64,000 nucleotides of DNA, from assembly GCF_000170835.1 (NCBI RefSeq), contig NZ_ABCP01000001.1:372001-436000 (forward strand). The letters are read 5' to 3'. Below are positions 1 to 13,652 of the stretch, piece after piece. The stretch is from Marinobacter algicola DG893. GTDB lineage: Bacteria; Pseudomonadota; Gammaproteobacteria; Pseudomonadales; Oleiphilaceae. The position numbers were made by a program, and so were the translations under genes. Every line of letters starts with the position of its first letter. The first letter of the stretch is position 1. Below the pieces are notes generated by a model. The model worked only from the letters and a program-made list of their open reading frames with translations. It searched no databases and was not told where the DNA came from.

Positions 1-90
1 CCGTTAAAACTCTATAGCAATCGCTCGTATGGTCTACCCGGTGTACCGTCAGGGCCCAATCATGATTAGCGAGAGTGAAACGACAAACCG
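1..90. other. Window edge without a recognised feature
   Basis: Ninety bases ahead of the kinase stop codon. I see no gene, hairpin or repeat that can be supported here. Confidence 0.3.
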
Positions 91-1380
91 TCAACTCCGG
101 TTATCAATCTCAATCAGGAATTCGGTGCCCCGGTCATCTGATTGGGCAACTTTGATCCCCCAACCCAATCGTTCACATACCAGGCGAACAATGAGCAATC
201 CGAACGTTGTGTTGTTGAGTTGGTCTGTTTTCGATACGGCGCCCCTGGGCTCATTCGATAACCTCAGAGTCTCCACTACAGTTTCGGGAAGACCTGAACC
301 GAAGTCTTTTATCAGGATCCCGTTCCACAGGATGTGAACTTCAACAGGAGACTGGGTGTGACGCAGCGCATTCTGCAAAAGGTTCCGCAGCAACATGCGC
401 ACCAGTATAGGGTGGGTTCTAATCCTGAGATCCGGACTGTCATCGAATATCGTGATGCGACCGCCCTGTCCCGGATGCCCATGTTCCAGATCATCAATCG
501 TATTCTGGATGATGTCCTTCACCACAATGATCCTTGCATCGTCGCTGGAAGCCTCACTGCGGGCCAGTTCCAGCAGGACTTCTGTATCATCGCGCATTGT
601 TTGCATTGCCCGACGGAGGCGCCCCAAAGTTTTCTGATCAGCCTCCGAAAGGCTTTGGCGCTGTTCCAGTACGTTCAGCGCACCGCCCATCACTGCCAGA
701 GGCGTGCGAAGCTCATGGCTGGCAAGCTTCACAAACGACTTTTCCCGTTCGATATGTTTTTCAAGCTCTGAGAGGAAACGGTTGAATGCTTCGGCAATAT
801 CGCAAAACTCCTGGTCGCGATAGTGGGTGGTCATTCTCGGCATGGAAGATCCTGGCTCCGTGCCCAGTACCTCGCGGGTCAACTTCTTGAAAGGACGTAC
901 CAGATAGCGGGCACCCACGCGGGCAATAAAATAGCCGACCAGAAGCATGCCGGCCGCCACGCCAACCAGGACAAGCTGAACCAGGAACTCACGGTTCTCC
1001 ATAATGGTAATATCCTGGGCCAGGAAAAGTTTACCCCCGGGTTCATTCAGCTGTTCGCCGACAATCAAAAGCGTTGTCTCACCCACCTCGACTTCCCGGG
1101 AGAATGGCAGGGTGCGGCCCTGGAAATAGTCCGGCAGAACCGATTCCTCCGCGCCTTCCGGTAGAAAAACTGCCTCCAGGCGCCCCGTTTTTACAGGCCG
1201 GAATTCATCCTCAAGAAGCTGTTGCTTGAAATAGTCCGCGTCTGCCTTTAGCTCAAGGTCCAGGATGGTGTCTTCAATGTCATCAACAAACTGCTCAACG
1301 ATGAACATCGATGCCGCCGCAGTAGCGGCAATCAGGACGAACAGGGTTCCCGTCAGTCGGGCGGTCAGTGATGACTTCAT
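91..1380 (-). CDS. Two-component sensor histidine kinase
   Basis: Inner-membrane sensor kinase of 429 aa. An N-terminal membrane segment lies at about residues 9-31 and a second at about 132-153, bracketing a periplasmic sensor of about 100 residues. A HAMP-like linker follows. The H-box reads SHELRTPLAVM with the phospho-accepting His at about 222. The ATPase domain has an N-box (LRNLLQNALRHT, Asn about 337) and a G1 box (DFGSG, about 359). The start overlaps the stop of the response regulator gene by 4 nt (ATGA), so the two are translationally coupled partners. The ligand cannot be told from sequence; the sensor domain is not one I recognise. Confidence 0.93.
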   Translation of the reverse strand: MKSSLTARLTGTLFVLIAATAAASMFIVEQFVDDIEDTILDLELKADADYFKQQLLEDEFRPVKTGRLEAVFLPEGAEESVLPDYFQGRTLPFSREVEVGETTLLIVGEQLNEPGGKLFLAQDITIMENREFLVQLVLVGVAAGMLLVGYFIARVGARYLVRPFKKLTREVLGTEPGSSMPRMTTHYRDQEFCDIAEAFNRFLSELEKHIEREKSFVKLASHELRTPLAVMGGALNVLEQRQSLSEADQKTLGRLRRAMQTMRDDTEVLLELARSEASSDDARIIVVKDIIQNTIDDLEHGHPGQGGRITIFDDSPDLRIRTHPILVRMLLRNLLQNALRHTQSPVEVHILWNGILIKDFGSGLPETVVETLRLSNEPRGAVSKTDQLNNTTFGLLIVRLVCERLGWGIKVAQSDDRGTEFLIEIDNRS

Positions 1381-2156
1381 GGTGTATTGGGATCTGTATC
1401 TTTCGGTGACTCCAGTCGGTAACCCCTGCCGTGTATCGTTTTTATCAGGCCGTTACCAAGGCTCCCCTGTAAGGATTTTCTGAGAGTGTAGACCTGAGTC
1501 CGCAAGTTGTTTCCCTCAGCGTCTCCATAACGAGCGCCACCCCATAAGGCATCCGTCAATGTCGTATGGCCAAGAAAGTTTGGATAAGCTCGCATCAGCA
1601 GTTCGAACAATCGTGACGATGTGCCAGACAGAGTTGTTTTCAGCCCATGCAACTCAACTTCCAGAGTGCCAGGATCAAATCGGATCTCTCCAGCCTGCAG
1701 TACCGGCTTCAACGGTGAATGGCGACGGTGAAGCGCCTCGATTCTCAGCTGCAATTCCCTCAGCTCAAACGGCTTCACGAGATAGTCATCCGCACCGCAA
1801 TCGAACCCTTTTTCCTTGTCGTTCAACGCACTGAGGGAGGTCATTAGAATGATGGGGGTCTGGCATCGCAAATCCTCGCGAATACGCCGGCAAACATCAA
1901 AACCGTTCACACCGGGTAGCATCAGGTCGAGAACGATGACGTCGTAGCTTTGCGTGGCCAGCAGATGCAATGCGGTCAAACCATCGGCAGCAAAGTCGAG
2001 GCAATAGCGATCTTCCCCCAGGAACTCGAAAAGGTTTTCCGCAAGGTCTACCTGATCTTCCACTATCAGCAGTCTAAGGGGCGGTCTATCAGCTGTCATT
2101 CCATCAAATTCCATTGGTGTTGAAGGGCGTTCGTTTACCCTCTTTCCTGAAACCAT
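1377..2156 (-). CDS. OmpR/PhoB-family response regulator
   Basis: DNA-binding response regulator, cognate of the adjacent kinase. The receiver domain has the acidic pair in IVEDQ, the phospho-acceptor Asp in VIVLDLMLPG (about residue 77) and the conserved Lys in DDYLVKPF. A C-terminal winged helix ends in the typical IKTIHGRGYRLE. The start is uncertain: an ATG at 2156 gives 259 aa with a weak ribosome site, and an ATG at 2099 gives 240 aa, closer to the family's usual length. The gene follows the nuo operon on the same strand, with about 95 bp between nuoN and this start, but nothing shows that it regulates nuo. Confidence 0.92.
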   Translation of the reverse strand: MVSGKRVNERPSTPMEFDGMTADRPPLRLLIVEDQVDLAENLFEFLGEDRYCLDFAADGLTALHLLATQSYDVIVLDLMLPGVNGFDVCRRIREDLRCQTPIILMTSLSALNDKEKGFDCGADDYLVKPFELRELQLRIEALHRRHSPLKPVLQAGEIRFDPGTLEVELHGLKTTLSGTSSRLFELLMRAYPNFLGHTTLTDALWGGARYGDAEGNNLRTQVYTLRKSLQGSLGNGLIKTIHGRGYRLESPKDTDPNTP

Positions 2157-2251
2157 CAACCATTACCGAGCGAGTAGGTTAGCAGGCTATTATCAGATCT
2201 TTGTCGGGGTTTTATAAGGAAATTGTCAAAATCAGATAAACCGCTGTGAAG

Positions 2252-3694
2252 TCATGACACAACTACGGTCGAGAGCCCCACCACCCACTGGATCATCGGC
2301 GAGGGATAAACACCCAACACCAGGATCAATACGGCCACAACCAGCAGCGTCAACCCACCGATGCGGTTGCCCCAGTCGTTGGTGGCATCCATCCGGCGCA
2401 TGCCGGGTTCCGGCAGGTACAGAGTGACCATCACCCTCAGATAGTAGAACAGGCCAATGGCACTGCCTGCGACGATACCGCCCACCAGCCACCAGCGGTT
2501 TTCGGCAACCCCCAATGCCAACACATAGAACTTGCCGATAAACCCTGCAGTTAGCGGAATGCCAGCCAGAGACAGGAAACTCACGGTCATCACTGCAGCC
2601 AGCCATGGGCGGCGCCAGAACAGCCCACGGTAATAATGCAGTCCGGCAGCATCTTCACCACTGAACGGGCTAGACAGCTGGGTAACCACGCCGAAGGCCG
2701 CCAGTGTGGTGACCAGGTAGGTCACCAGATAAACCCCTACGGTTTCTACCGCCAGTGCCCCACCTGCAACGATGGCCACCATCAGGTAGCCAAAATGAGC
2801 AATGGAAGAATAGCCAAGCAATCGTTTCAGATTGGATTGAAACAACGCCAACAGGTTGCCCCCCAACATGGTGATCAGGGCCAACAGTGTTATCAGCGTG
2901 TTCAACCAGTCGCTGTTAAACACCGGCGCAACGGTCACCAGACGCAGCAACAACACAAACACCGCCAGCTTGCTGACCGTGGCCAGGAAAATGGTGGCCG
3001 GCGCTGGCCCGCCCTGGTAAACGTCCGGCGTCCAGAGATGAAAGGGAACGATGGAGAGCTTGAAGCCAAGCCCCACCAGCATCAGCACAGCCCCGGCCAG
3101 CGTCCATGCATCGGAGGTGTTTGCCAGCCCCGTCGCCAGGCCCGCCAGGTCCAGATGCCCGGTGCGGGCATAGATCAAAGCCATGCCAAACAACAGAAAC
3201 GCCGTCGCAGCCGCAGACAGAACCAGATACTTGATGCCGGCTTCCAGCGACCGCTCTGCCCGAAAGCTGTAGGCCAACATGCCGTAGAGGGGCATCGACA
3301 ACAGTTCCAGACTGATGAACAGGGTCGCCAGGTGGTCGCTGGCCACCAGTCCCAATGCCCCGGTCACGGCACACAACAGCAACAGGTAAAACTCTTCCTT
3401 CGGGCCGATATAACCGGTCAGGTAATGATGACTCAGGGCCACCGTGACCAGCGCACACAACAACACCAGCACGCTGCCCATTAACGCCAGCCCATCCACA
3501 GCCATCAGTGGCGGCGATGACAATGCTGTTGAGGCCACAGGCACGCAGGCGAGAGCCAATGCCAGCCCAACGGCCGAAACCAACGCCGTGGCGCCATGGT
3601 GTCGCTGCCAGGCTACGCCAAGCATGATGATCACCGCAGTGGTGCCAACAACAATCAGTGGTATGAGTGCAACCAGATTTGCCAGGGTCAGCAT
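2252..3694 (-). CDS. nuoN: NADH-quinone oxidoreductase subunit N
   Basis: Antiporter-like proton-pumping membrane subunit of respiratory complex I, 480 aa with about 14 hydrophobic segments. The protein starts MLTLANLVALIPL. The frame stays open far upstream, but that part lies inside nuoM in another frame and has no NuoN character. The ATG at 3694 overlaps the nuoM stop by one base (TGATG), which fixes the start. Family landmarks include the LFISLELLSMPLYGMLAY segment (Glu of TM5) and FKLSIVPFHLWTPDVY. It is the last gene of the complete nuo operon. Confidence 0.96.
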   Translation of the reverse strand: MLTLANLVALIPLIVVGTTAVIIMLGVAWQRHHGATALVSAVGLALALACVPVASTALSSPPLMAVDGLALMGSVLVLLCALVTVALSHHYLTGYIGPKEEFYLLLLCAVTGALGLVASDHLATLFISLELLSMPLYGMLAYSFRAERSLEAGIKYLVLSAAATAFLLFGMALIYARTGHLDLAGLATGLANTSDAWTLAGAVLMLVGLGFKLSIVPFHLWTPDVYQGGPAPATIFLATVSKLAVFVLLLRLVTVAPVFNSDWLNTLITLLALITMLGGNLLALFQSNLKRLLGYSSIAHFGYLMVAIVAGGALAVETVGVYLVTYLVTTLAAFGVVTQLSSPFSGEDAAGLHYYRGLFWRRPWLAAVMTVSFLSLAGIPLTAGFIGKFYVLALGVAENRWWLVGGIVAGSAIGLFYYLRVMVTLYLPEPGMRRMDATNDWGNRIGGLTLLVVAVLILVLGVYPSPMIQWVVGLSTVVVS

Positions 3695-5225
3695 CAGTTC
3701 ACCTCCCCTGCGCGGCTGGCAAGTTCCGCTCCGGCTTGCTGGAACAGCTCGGCAGCCGGGCCCGCTATCGGCGCGGTAATGTCGAGTATTGGCTGAGGAT
3801 AGAGCCCCACCATCACCGTCAGCACAAGCAGCACCAACATCATGCCGTATTCTCTCGCGTCCGGCCCTCTCAGGGCGCCCTGGCGGTATTCCGGACCATA
3901 ATGCACCCGCTGCATCAACAGCAGGGAGTATATCGCCGCCAGCACCAGCCCGACGCTGGCAATCACCACGACAACCGGTGCATTGGGGAAGGTGCCAAAC
4001 AGCACCATGAATTCGCCCACGAAGTTGGCCGTGGCTGGCATCCCCAGGGAGGCAGCGACGAAACACAGGGTAAAACCGGGCAGCACCGGGATTCGCCCCC
4101 ATAAGCCGCCCATGATCCGCATGTCACGGGTGTGAATGCGCTCATACAGTTGGCCGCTGAGAATGAACAGCCCGGCACTGGAGAAGGCATGGGCCACCAT
4201 GAGGATAATGGCCCCCTGAATCGCCAGTTCCGAGCCTGAATACAAGGCAATCAGCACGAAGCCCATGTGGGAGATACTGGTATAGGCGATCAGGCGCTTT
4301 ATGTCCTGCTGGCCACATGCCAGTACGGCGCCGTAGATAATGCCCACCAGCCCGAGTGTCATGGCGACAGGCGCAAACGCCTGGGACTCTTCCGGGAACA
4401 GCGGCAGCGCAAACCGCAGGATGCCGTAGGCGGCGGTTTTCAACAGGATACCGGCCAGATCGACACTACCAGCGGTCGGCGCCTGGGCATGGGCATCCGG
4501 AAGCCAGCCATGGAATGGGACCACCGGCAGCTTCACGGCAAAGGCCACAAAGAAGCCCAGCATCAGCCACGGCGCCAGCGCCTCCGGGACATCCGTATCC
4601 AGCAAGGTATCGTAGCTGAAAGACAGTTCGCCGGTGTTGGAGTAATGCACGAACACCAGTGAGAGTATCGCCACCAGCATGAGCAGGCCACTGGCCTGGG
4701 TGTAGATAAAGAATCGGGTCGCGGCACGAATCCGGGTCTGCCCTGCCGAGCCGCTGTGGCCCCAGAGCGCAATCAGGAAGTACATCGGCACCAGCATCAT
4801 TTCCCAGAACAGGAAGAACAGGAACAGATCCAGCGCCAGGAATACGCCTACAACACCACCGAGGATGAACAGCAGGTTCAGGTGGAAAAAGCCCACGCGG
4901 TGATCAATCTCGTGCCAGGAACAGAGCACGGCCAGTGCGCCTAGGAAGCCGGTCAACGCCACCAGGATCAGCGACAGGCCATCCATCGCCAGATGAATCT
5001 CAATGCCGAAACGCGGGATCCAGGACGTTCTCCATTCCAGCAGCCAATGCCTGGTGACCTCGCCCGGCAACGCAAAATCACCGGTTACCCAGAGCACCAG
5101 GCTGATGATCAGAACAAACAACATGGTAGCCAGCGCTATCCAGCGAGGCGCCCGATCGCCCCACTGATCCGCCTGCCAGCACAGCAGTCCACCCACAAAC
5201 GGGATCAGGATCAGCCACACCAGGA

Positions 5226-5229
<4 letters not shown>
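3694..5229 (-). CDS. nuoM: NADH-quinone oxidoreductase subunit M
   Basis: Second antiporter-like pumping subunit of complex I, 511 aa and polytopic. Recognisable NuoM segments include FLFFLFWEMMLVPMYFLIALWG (key TM5 Glu), VKLPVVPFHGWLPDAHAQAP (TM7 Lys) and the ISHMGFVLIAL helix. The length is normal for the family. It shares 4 nt with the end of nuoL and 1 nt with the start of nuoN, so the membrane-arm subunits are read as one coupled unit. Confidence 0.97.
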
Positions 5230-7105
<1,876 letters not shown>

Positions 7106-7109
<4 letters not shown>

Positions 7110-7414
7110 CCACGCATCCTGCTAACGGCATCCAGATTCAGGGAGCGGAACCGCTGGTAAAGCTGGATCATCAGCGCCAGCCCGACACTGGCTTCCGCAG
7201 CCGCCAGGGTAATCACCAACAGGAACATGGCCTGCCCATCAGGCTGGTTCCAGGCTGTAGCTCCCACCACAAATGCCAGTGCCGCCGAATTCAGCATTAC
7301 TTCCAGGCTCATCAGCACAAACAACATACTGCGGCGCAGCATCAACCCCAACAGCCCCAGGCTGAACAGAATGGCAGCCAGGATCAGCCCATGCTCCATG
7401 GGAATTCCCGTCAT
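7106..7414 (-). CDS. nuoK: NADH-quinone oxidoreductase subunit K
   Basis: Small membrane subunit of complex I, 102 aa with three transmembrane helices. It carries both conserved acidic residues in the membrane, in [11 protein letters not shown] and [13 protein letters not shown], which belong to the central proton-transfer axis. The length matches E. coli NuoK. It overlaps nuoJ and nuoL by 4 nt each. Confidence 0.97.
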
Positions 7415-7953
7415 GAGTTACCTCCCTGGTTAGCGCTGTCCATTGACCTCTGCTTTCGCAGGGGATTTGATCGTCGGCCCACATGGGACGCTGTCACCAG
7501 GGCAGCCAACAGCAGAATGGCGGCCAGTTCCACCACTATCAGCCAGGGCCCGAACAAGGTCAGGGCCACGGCCCGTGCGGTCAGCAGCTCACCATCGATC
7601 ATCTGCCCCATGCCACCCTGACCGATCAGAACGGCTAGGGCACCTAGCAGCAGCAACGTCAGTAACGACGGCCCCACCCAATGGCGCGGATTCCGCCAGG
7701 ACGGTTCCTGCTCCGCATCCGACCGTAGGTTCAGCATCATCACCACGAACACAAACAGCACCATGATCGCCCCGGCATACACGATGATTTCCAGGGCGCC
7801 GGCAAACGGTGCCCCCAGGGCAAAGAACACCAGTGCAACGGCGATCAGTGACACGATCAGATACACCACCGCGTGAACCGGGCTGGTGCCGGTGATCACG
7901 CCAATGGTGGCCAGCACCGCCACCAGTCCGCAGACATAGAAGGCCAGCTCCAT
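7411..7953 (-). CDS. nuoJ: NADH-quinone oxidoreductase subunit J
   Basis: Membrane subunit of complex I, 180 aa with five predicted helices. The conserved TM3 stretch [19 protein letters not shown] contains the pi-bulge helix motif typical of NuoJ/ND6. The C-terminal tail is short and polar. It ends in a 4 nt overlap with nuoK and starts 18 bp after nuoI. Confidence 0.97.
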   Translation of the reverse strand: MELAFYVCGLVAVLATIGVITGTSPVHAVVYLIVSLIAVALVFFALGAPFAGALEIIVYAGAIMVLFVFVVMMLNLRSDAEQEPSWRNPRHWVGPSLLTLLLLGALAVLIGQGGMGQMIDGELLTARAVALTLFGPWLIVVELAAILLLAALVTASHVGRRSNPLRKQRSMDSANQGGNS

Positions 7954-7971
7954 CAGGCACCCTCCTCCGGC

Positions 7972-8541
7972 TTACGGTAACAACGTGCGCACATCCTCCG
8001 GCGCCTCCTCGTTATGGGCCTGGCCCTTGTCTTTACCACCGATGGCCATGCCCGCCACCTTGTAGAAGTGGTAGTCATGGTCCTTGCCGGGACCGTTGAT
8101 CAGCAGGTCCTCTTTTTCGTAGACCAATTGCTGGCGATCGTATTCGCCCATCTCGAAGTCCGGTGTCAGCTGGATGGCCGACGTCGGGCAGGCTTCCTCG
8201 CACATGCCACAGAAGATGCAGCGGGAGAAATTGATGCGGAAAAACTCCGGGTACCAGCGGCCGTCTTCCTGCTCGCCCTTCTGTAGTGAAATGCAGTCCA
8301 CCGGACAGGCCACCGCGCACAGGTTGCAGGCCACGCAACGCTCCTCTCCGTCCGGGTCGCGGGTCAGTACGATACGCCCTCGGTAGCGCGGAGGCAGATA
8401 GACCTGTTGTTCCGGATAGTTCACTGTCTCGCGCTTGCGAAAGCTGTGCATGAACACCATGCCAAGGGTGCGCAATTGCGACCAGGTGGCTGGCACCAGC
8501 CAAAGCATACGTTTGATCATCGGGACTGTTTGTCTTTCCAT
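7972..8541 (-). CDS. nuoI: NADH-quinone oxidoreductase subunit I
   Basis: Peripheral-arm ferredoxin-like subunit of complex I, 189 aa. It carries the two [4Fe-4S] clusters N6a and N6b, seen as [15 protein letters not shown] and [15 protein letters not shown]. An N-terminal amphipathic region anchors it to the membrane arm. A GGGAGG ribosome site lies 4 nt before the ATG at 8541. It sits 9 bp after nuoH. Confidence 0.97.
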   Translation of the reverse strand: MERQTVPMIKRMLWLVPATWSQLRTLGMVFMHSFRKRETVNYPEQQVYLPPRYRGRIVLTRDPDGEERCVACNLCAVACPVDCISLQKGEQEDGRWYPEFFRINFSRCIFCGMCEEACPTSAIQLTPDFEMGEYDRQQLVYEKEDLLINGPGKDHDYHFYKVAGMAIGGKDKGQAHNEEAPEDVRTLLP

Positions 8542-8550
8542 GAGTCCTCC

Positions 8551-9528
8551 CTATTCGGCCATCAGGAGCATGACCGCCCCAGTAGCCAACAAGTTAATCA
8601 GCGTGAGCGGCAGGCACACCTTCCATCCAAAGCTCATCACCCGGTCATACCGGGGCCGGGGCAACGACGCCCGCAGCAGGATAAACAGCATCAGGAAAAA
8701 GCCGGTCTTGAGCGCAAACCACAGGATTGGCGGCAGCCATGGGCCGTGCCAACCGCCGAAGAACAGCGTGACGATCAGCGCCGATACCAGCACCATGCCC
8801 ACGTATTCACCGATGAAAAACAGGCCGAACTTCATACCGGAGTATTCGATGTGGTACCCGTCAGCCAGTTCCTGTTCCGCTTCCGGCTGGTCAAACGGGT
8901 GGCGGTGAGTCACCGCAATTCCAGCAATCAGGAAGGTGGCAAAACCGAAGAACTGGGGAATGATGAACCAGAAACTTTCCTGGGCGTTGACGATGTCCCG
9001 CAGGTTGAACGACCCGGCCATGGCCACTACGCCCATCAGCGACAACCCCATGAACACTTCATAGGACAGCGTCTGGGCCGTCGCCCGCATGGCGCCCAGC
9101 AACGCGTATTTGTTGCCGCTGGACCAGCCCCCGAGCAACACCGCGTATACGTTGACCCCAGCCATGGCCAGGAAAAACAGCAGGCCAATGTGCATGTCTG
9201 CCACGCCCCAACCGGGGGTGATAGGGATGATCACGAACGATAGCAGCAAGGAGGCAAAGGCGATTACCGGCGCCAGGACAAACAGCGGCCGATCAGCGAA
9301 TGGCGGTATCCAATCCTCCTTGAAGAAGATCTTGATCATGTCCGCCACCAGTTGCAGCGTGCCAAACGGCCCGACCCGATTGGGCCCGTAACGGTCCTGC
9401 CAGAGCCCCAGCAGGCGGCGTTCCACGACCGTGAGAGCTGCACCCAGCAGCACGGCGCCAAGCAGGATCACCAGCGCCTGGAACATGCCCCAGGCAATGG
9501 CAGCCAGTTGCGGGGTCCACCAGCTCAT
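8551..9528 (-). CDS. nuoH: NADH-quinone oxidoreductase subunit H
   Basis: Membrane subunit of complex I that forms much of the quinone-access channel, 325 aa with about eight helices. It contains the conserved [18 protein letters not shown] loop near the N terminus, the [21 protein letters not shown] loop (here [18 protein letters not shown]) and a C-terminal [13 protein letters not shown] segment. The start overlaps nuoG by 4 nt. Confidence 0.97.
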   Translation of the reverse strand: MSWWTPQLAAIAWGMFQALVILLGAVLLGAALTVVERRLLGLWQDRYGPNRVGPFGTLQLVADMIKIFFKEDWIPPFADRPLFVLAPVIAFASLLLSFVIIPITPGWGVADMHIGLLFFLAMAGVNVYAVLLGGWSSGNKYALLGAMRATAQTLSYEVFMGLSLMGVVAMAGSFNLRDIVNAQESFWFIIPQFFGFATFLIAGIAVTHRHPFDQPEAEQELADGYHIEYSGMKFGLFFIGEYVGMVLVSALIVTLFFGGWHGPWLPPILWFALKTGFFLMLFILLRASLPRPRYDRVMSFGWKVCLPLTLINLLATGAVMLLMAE

Positions 9529-12239
9529 GGTGCACCTCCGGCGGAGTTGTCCAGTGTGACTGGCTCTCCCGGAAGCAGTCCGGCAAACAGCCCGGCGGGA
9601 AGACCGATCCAGCCATTGGGCCAGCCATCCTGCTGAACCACCGATAGCGTTTCCCCAAGAATGGTCACCGTGTCACCGCCCCGGACCGACAAGTGTTCAG
9701 CGTCGTCGGTGCTCAGGGTGACACTGGGCGTTTGCGTACGTTTTTGAATGGGCATGGCCAACGATGACGTTTCTTCGCCACCGAACAGTCTTGGCAGAAT
9801 CAGAGCCCGTAAACCTGGGGAGTCTCCGGCACGTTGAGGCGGGCGGCTGTAATGGCCCTGCCCCGGGACCGGACATATCAACCGCACGCCGGGGTCACCG
9901 CCGCGCAAATGACCACCTACTTCATCGGTAAACTTGTTCCAGGCCTGGGGCGAGTTCCAACCGGGCGCCCAGGCGAAGGGCACTTGTTGCCGCGGCTGGT
10001 GATAACCGCTGTAGCCCTCCATGGAATAGGCAAACGCGGAATCCGGGTCCTGCGGCACCCGTGGCTCGCTGACGTTCTGGTTCGCCCGCATGGAAGTACG
10101 GCCGCTGTATCGGTGGGGCTCCCGCGCGAGCTGCAGGCCATCAATGCGGTAGTGTGAGGCGGGAGCGGCCTCCTCCATACCGCCCAGCTCTGGATGAGCC
10201 TCGACACACGCTGCAATGACGGTATCCAGGGTGATATCACCGGCCCTCTCGCCTTGCAGGTTCACCGCCATTGCGTGCAACCAGCGCCAGCTTTCGTGAA
10301 TACGGCTTTCCGGCCGCATGTAACCGGGGTCATATACCTGGAAGAAGCGTTGCGCCCGGCCTTCCAGATTAACCAGCGTACCGTCCGCCTCCGCGAAACT
10401 GGCTGCGGAAAGCAGGAATTTGGCGCGCTTGGCCGTAGCAGTGCGTTGATGATCAAGCACAACGCATATCTCTGCCTGCGCCAGTGCTGCATCCACCGTA
10501 TTCCGGGGCAGTCGCTGGTACAGGTCGTTTTCCAGCACCACCAGGGCATCCGCGTGGCCGTTTGTCAGTTCCTCCAGCGCCCAGTCCAGCGGTTGGCCGC
10601 CCATCAGCGACAAGCCCGTGCTGTTGGCCTCGCGCCGGATCAGTGCCATCCCGCCTCGTTTTGCGCGCCGGGACAACGCTCTGGCCACATTCCCGGCTGC
10701 TTCCAGTACCGGTTCGGAGCCCAACGAGCCACCGCTCACCACCAGCGGACGTTCTGCCTCCATTAAAGCGGCAGCAATAGCTTCAGCGGCGTCGGCCATG
10801 CCCTCGGAAAGCCCTTCCGCCGGCGGGGCGGCCGGGTCGATCCGATGGGCCACTGCAAAGCCAAGTCGGGCAATGTCATCCGGGGCCAAGGCATAGCGAG
10901 CCGCAGCCACATCGTCCAGATCCGTGGCAGTGGGCCAGGCGATAAACAGCGGATGGTAACGATCCTGAGCCAGGGTTTTGAGGGCTTCGGCATTCCAGGC
11001 GGGCACACCAATGGTCTCACCCAGCGCCTCACGCCGTGCCAGGGCCGCTTGTCGAAGGCTCAGGCCCAGGCGACCGGCACTCTGGACCGGGTCTTCCCCC
11101 AACACCAGAACGGCGTCGTGATCTTCGATGTCCCGTAGCGTGGGCGTCGGCAGGCCGGCATGGCGTTGCAGATGATTCATCAGATCAAGACAAGCCTGTT
11201 CCCGTGTCTCGATACCTGTGGAAAAATGTTCCATGCCGACCAACGCCTGTAACTGGTGATTGCTCTCCAGGCTGGCACGTGGCGAGCCGATGCCGATCAC
11301 ACGGCGCGAATGGCGCAGGGCATCGCTGATACGGGCCAGTGCGGTGTCGACCTCCAGGGTAACTGGCTCACTGTCTGACGATTCCCGACATTCCGGCAGT
11401 CGTGGACGGTCTGCGCGATTGACGTAACCGTAGCCGAACCGGCCCCGGTCACAGAGGAAATACCCGTTCACCTCACCGTGGTAGCGATTCTCAATACGGC
11501 GCAGTTCTCCGTACCGCTCTCCCGGGCTGATATTGCAGCCCATCGAGCACTGATGGCAGATGCCGGGGGCAAACTGCAAATCCCACTTGCGGGTGTAACG
11601 CTCGGAATGACTCTGATCGGTGAACACGCCGGTGGGGCATACTTCCGTAAGATTGCCGGCGAAGGGGCTTTCCAGGATGCCTTCTTCGTAGCGACCGAAA
11701 TAGACATTATCCCTGGCACCAAAGGCGCCCAGATCCGTACCACCGGCGTAGTCGTTGTAAAAGCGTACACAGCGGTAACAGGTAATGCACCGGTTCATCT
11801 CATGGGCAATGAACGGCCCCAGATACTGGTTCCGACGCGTGCGCTTGCGGAACCGGTAACGGCGGCGATCATGGCCGGTCATCACGGTCATGTCCTGCAG
11901 GTGACAATGCCCTCCCTCCTCGCACACCGGGCAGTCGTGGGGATGGTTGATCATCAGCCACTCCACGACACTGGCGCGGAAGGCTTTGGCTTCCTCATCG
12001 TCGATATCAATGCGGGTCTGGTCTGCGGCAGGCGTCATGCAGGACATCACCACCATGCCCTTGTCGTCGTCCTTGTCCTTATACTGTTTGACCGCGCACT
12101 GTCGGCAGGCACCCACACTCCCCATGGCCGGGTGCCAGCAGAAATACGGAATATCCAGGCCAAGGGACAGACACGCCTGGAGCAGGTTGTGGGCTCCGTT
12201 GACTGTATAGCGTTGTCCATCCACGTGAATCGTCGCCAT
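9525..12239 (-). CDS. nuoG: NADH-quinone oxidoreductase subunit G
   Basis: Largest peripheral-arm subunit of complex I, 904 aa. From the N terminus it has a [2Fe-2S] ferredoxin domain ([15 protein letters not shown]), the His-ligated [4Fe-4S] site ([12 protein letters not shown]), a further [4Fe-4S] site ([10 protein letters not shown]), and the N7-type cluster motif [16 protein letters not shown] molybdopterin-oxidoreductase-like fold without cofactor follows, and the protein ends in a short beta-barrel-like region. The presence of the N7 motif matches E. coli-type NuoG. It is preceded by nuoF with a 30 bp gap. Confidence 0.97.
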   Translation of the reverse strand: MATIHVDGQRYTVNGAHNLLQACLSLGLDIPYFCWHPAMGSVGACRQCAVKQYKDKDDDKGMVVMSCMTPAADQTRIDIDDEEAKAFRASVVEWLMINHPHDCPVCEEGGHCHLQDMTVMTGHDRRRYRFRKRTRRNQYLGPFIAHEMNRCITCYRCVRFYNDYAGGTDLGAFGARDNVYFGRYEEGILESPFAGNLTEVCPTGVFTDQSHSERYTRKWDLQFAPGICHQCSMGCNISPGERYGELRRIENRYHGEVNGYFLCDRGRFGYGYVNRADRPRLPECRESSDSEPVTLEVDTALARISDALRHSRRVIGIGSPRASLESNHQLQALVGMEHFSTGIETREQACLDLMNHLQRHAGLPTPTLRDIEDHDAVLVLGEDPVQSAGRLGLSLRQAALARREALGETIGVPAWNAEALKTLAQDRYHPLFIAWPTATDLDDVAAARYALAPDDIARLGFAVAHRIDPAAPPAEGLSEGMADAAEAIAAALMEAERPLVVSGGSLGSEPVLEAAGNVARALSRRAKRGGMALIRREANSTGLSLMGGQPLDWALEELTNGHADALVVLENDLYQRLPRNTVDAALAQAEICVVLDHQRTATAKRAKFLLSAASFAEADGTLVNLEGRAQRFFQVYDPGYMRPESRIHESWRWLHAMAVNLQGERAGDITLDTVIAACVEAHPELGGMEEAAPASHYRIDGLQLAREPHRYSGRTSMRANQNVSEPRVPQDPDSAFAYSMEGYSGYHQPRQQVPFAWAPGWNSPQAWNKFTDEVGGHLRGGDPGVRLICPVPGQGHYSRPPQRAGDSPGLRALILPRLFGGEETSSLAMPIQKRTQTPSVTLSTDDAEHLSVRGGDTVTILGETLSVVQQDGWPNGWIGLPAGLFAGLLPGEPVTLDNSAGGAP

Positions 12240-12269
12240 GATGCCTGCCTATCCTTCGATGACTTTCGT

Positions 12270-13652
12270 TCAGACTTCTCCCACCGGAATCGGGTCCGGA
12301 TGGGCCTTACCCCTGGGTTTGCCGACGCCCTGCTCAAACTCCTGCCGAAAGTGTTTCAGGGCCGTCTGTAACGGCATGGCGGCGCCGGGCGCATGGGCGC
12401 AGAAGGTCAGCCCTGGGCCGCAGTCCGCCGCCAGCTTGTCCAGTAGTTCGATATCGCCGGTTTCACCCTGCCCCAGTTCCAGTGCCCGCAGCAGTTTGAC
12501 CGTCCACGGCAGCCCGTCCCGGCAAGGGGTGCACCAGCCACAGGATTCCCGCGCAAAAAACTCCTCCAGGTTGCGCATCAACGCCACCATGCTCTGCTCC
12601 TGAGGTACCACCGTCAGCAGCCCCGTCCCCAGGCGGCTGCCTTCCTTGCCCACGGTATCGAAATCCAGGGGCAGGTCCAGATGCTCCGGCAACAGAAACC
12701 CGGTGCTGGCACCGCCTGGAAGCCAGGCTTTGAGTGATCGGTTGGCACGCATGCCCCCTGCCCGCTCGAGGATTTCGGCGCCAGTTGTCCCCATGGGCAA
12801 CTCCCACAGGCCTGGCTTTTCCACCGGGCCGGACACGCCATAGAGTTTGCTGCCGCCATCGTCGGTGCGGTCACCGGAAAGTGCCTGATACCAGTCTGCA
12901 CCCTTGAGGATCACAGCCGGCACGTTGCACAGGGTTTCCACATTGTTCACCACCGAAGGCTTGCCCCAGGCTCCGGATTGGCCTGGAAAAGGCGGTTTGG
13001 CTCGAGGGTTGGCCCGTTTGCCTTCCAGCGAATTGATCAGCGCGGTTTCCTCGCCGCAGATGTACCGCCCTGCACCGGTATGCACGGCAATGTCGAAATC
13101 AAAGCCACTGCCGTTGATGTCAGCACCTAGCCAACCGGCCTCACGGGCTTCGTCCAGAGCTCGGTTCAGAACTCGCGCCGCCTCCACGTATTCACCGCGT
13201 AAAAAGATGTATCCGTAAAAGGAATTGTTGGCCAAAGCCCCCAGTATCATGCCTTCGATCAGCAGATGTGGCTGTTGCTCCATCAGCAGGCGGTCCTTGA
13301 AGGTGCCCGGTTCCATCTCGTCCGCATTGCAGATCAGGTAACCCCGGGGCATGTTGCCGCCCTGCAGGGTCAGGCTCCACTTGAGCCCGGCCGAGAAGCC
13401 GGCACCGCCACGGCCTCGCACATTGGCGTCTTTCATGGTGGCAATGATGGCCTGAGGGTTGCCGTTGTCCAGGGCCGCACGAACCGACTGATAGCCATCC
13501 TTGCGCAGGTATTCGTCAAGCCAGATCACTTCGCCATCGTCACGCAGCCGCCAGGTCAGCGGATGGGTATCCGGATGACGATCCGCCTCCGGTTGCAACA
13601 GCCGGCTGCGATAACGTACGGATGTACGCTGGCTGGAAATGGACTTGCTCAT
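12270..13652 (-). CDS. nuoF: NADH-quinone oxidoreductase subunit F
   Basis: NADH- and FMN-binding subunit of complex I, 460 aa. The FMN/NADH Rossmann-like loop is seen in [13 protein letters not shown]. The [4Fe-4S] N3 motif is [15 protein letters not shown] followed by the distal Cys in [14 protein letters not shown]. The start overlaps the end of nuoE by 4 nt. It passes electrons from NADH to NuoG, with NuoE alongside. Confidence 0.97.
   Translation of the reverse strand: MSKSISSQRTSVRYRSRLLQPEADRHPDTHPLTWRLRDDGEVIWLDEYLRKDGYQSVRAALDNGNPQAIIATMKDANVRGRGGAGFSAGLKWSLTLQGGNMPRGYLICNADEMEPGTFKDRLLMEQQPHLLIEGMILGALANNSFYGYIFLRGEYVEAARVLNRALDEAREAGWLGADINGSGFDFDIAVHTGAGRYICGEETALINSLEGKRANPRAKPPFPGQSGAWGKPSVVNNVETLCNVPAVILKGADWYQALSGDRTDDGGSKLYGVSGPVEKPGLWELPMGTTGAEILERAGGMRANRSLKAWLPGGASTGFLLPEHLDLPLDFDTVGKEGSRLGTGLLTVVPQEQSMVALMRNLEEFFARESCGWCTPCRDGLPWTVKLLRALELGQGETGDIELLDKLAADCGPGLTFCAHAPGAAMPLQTALKHFRQEFEQGVGKPRGKAHPDPIPVGEV

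Noticed and set aside
3695..4102. Upstream extension of the nuoN reading frame, giving a 616-residue product
   Set aside because: The extra 136 codons lie inside nuoM in another frame and look nothing like NuoN. The ATG at 3694, overlapping the nuoM stop, gives the normal length.
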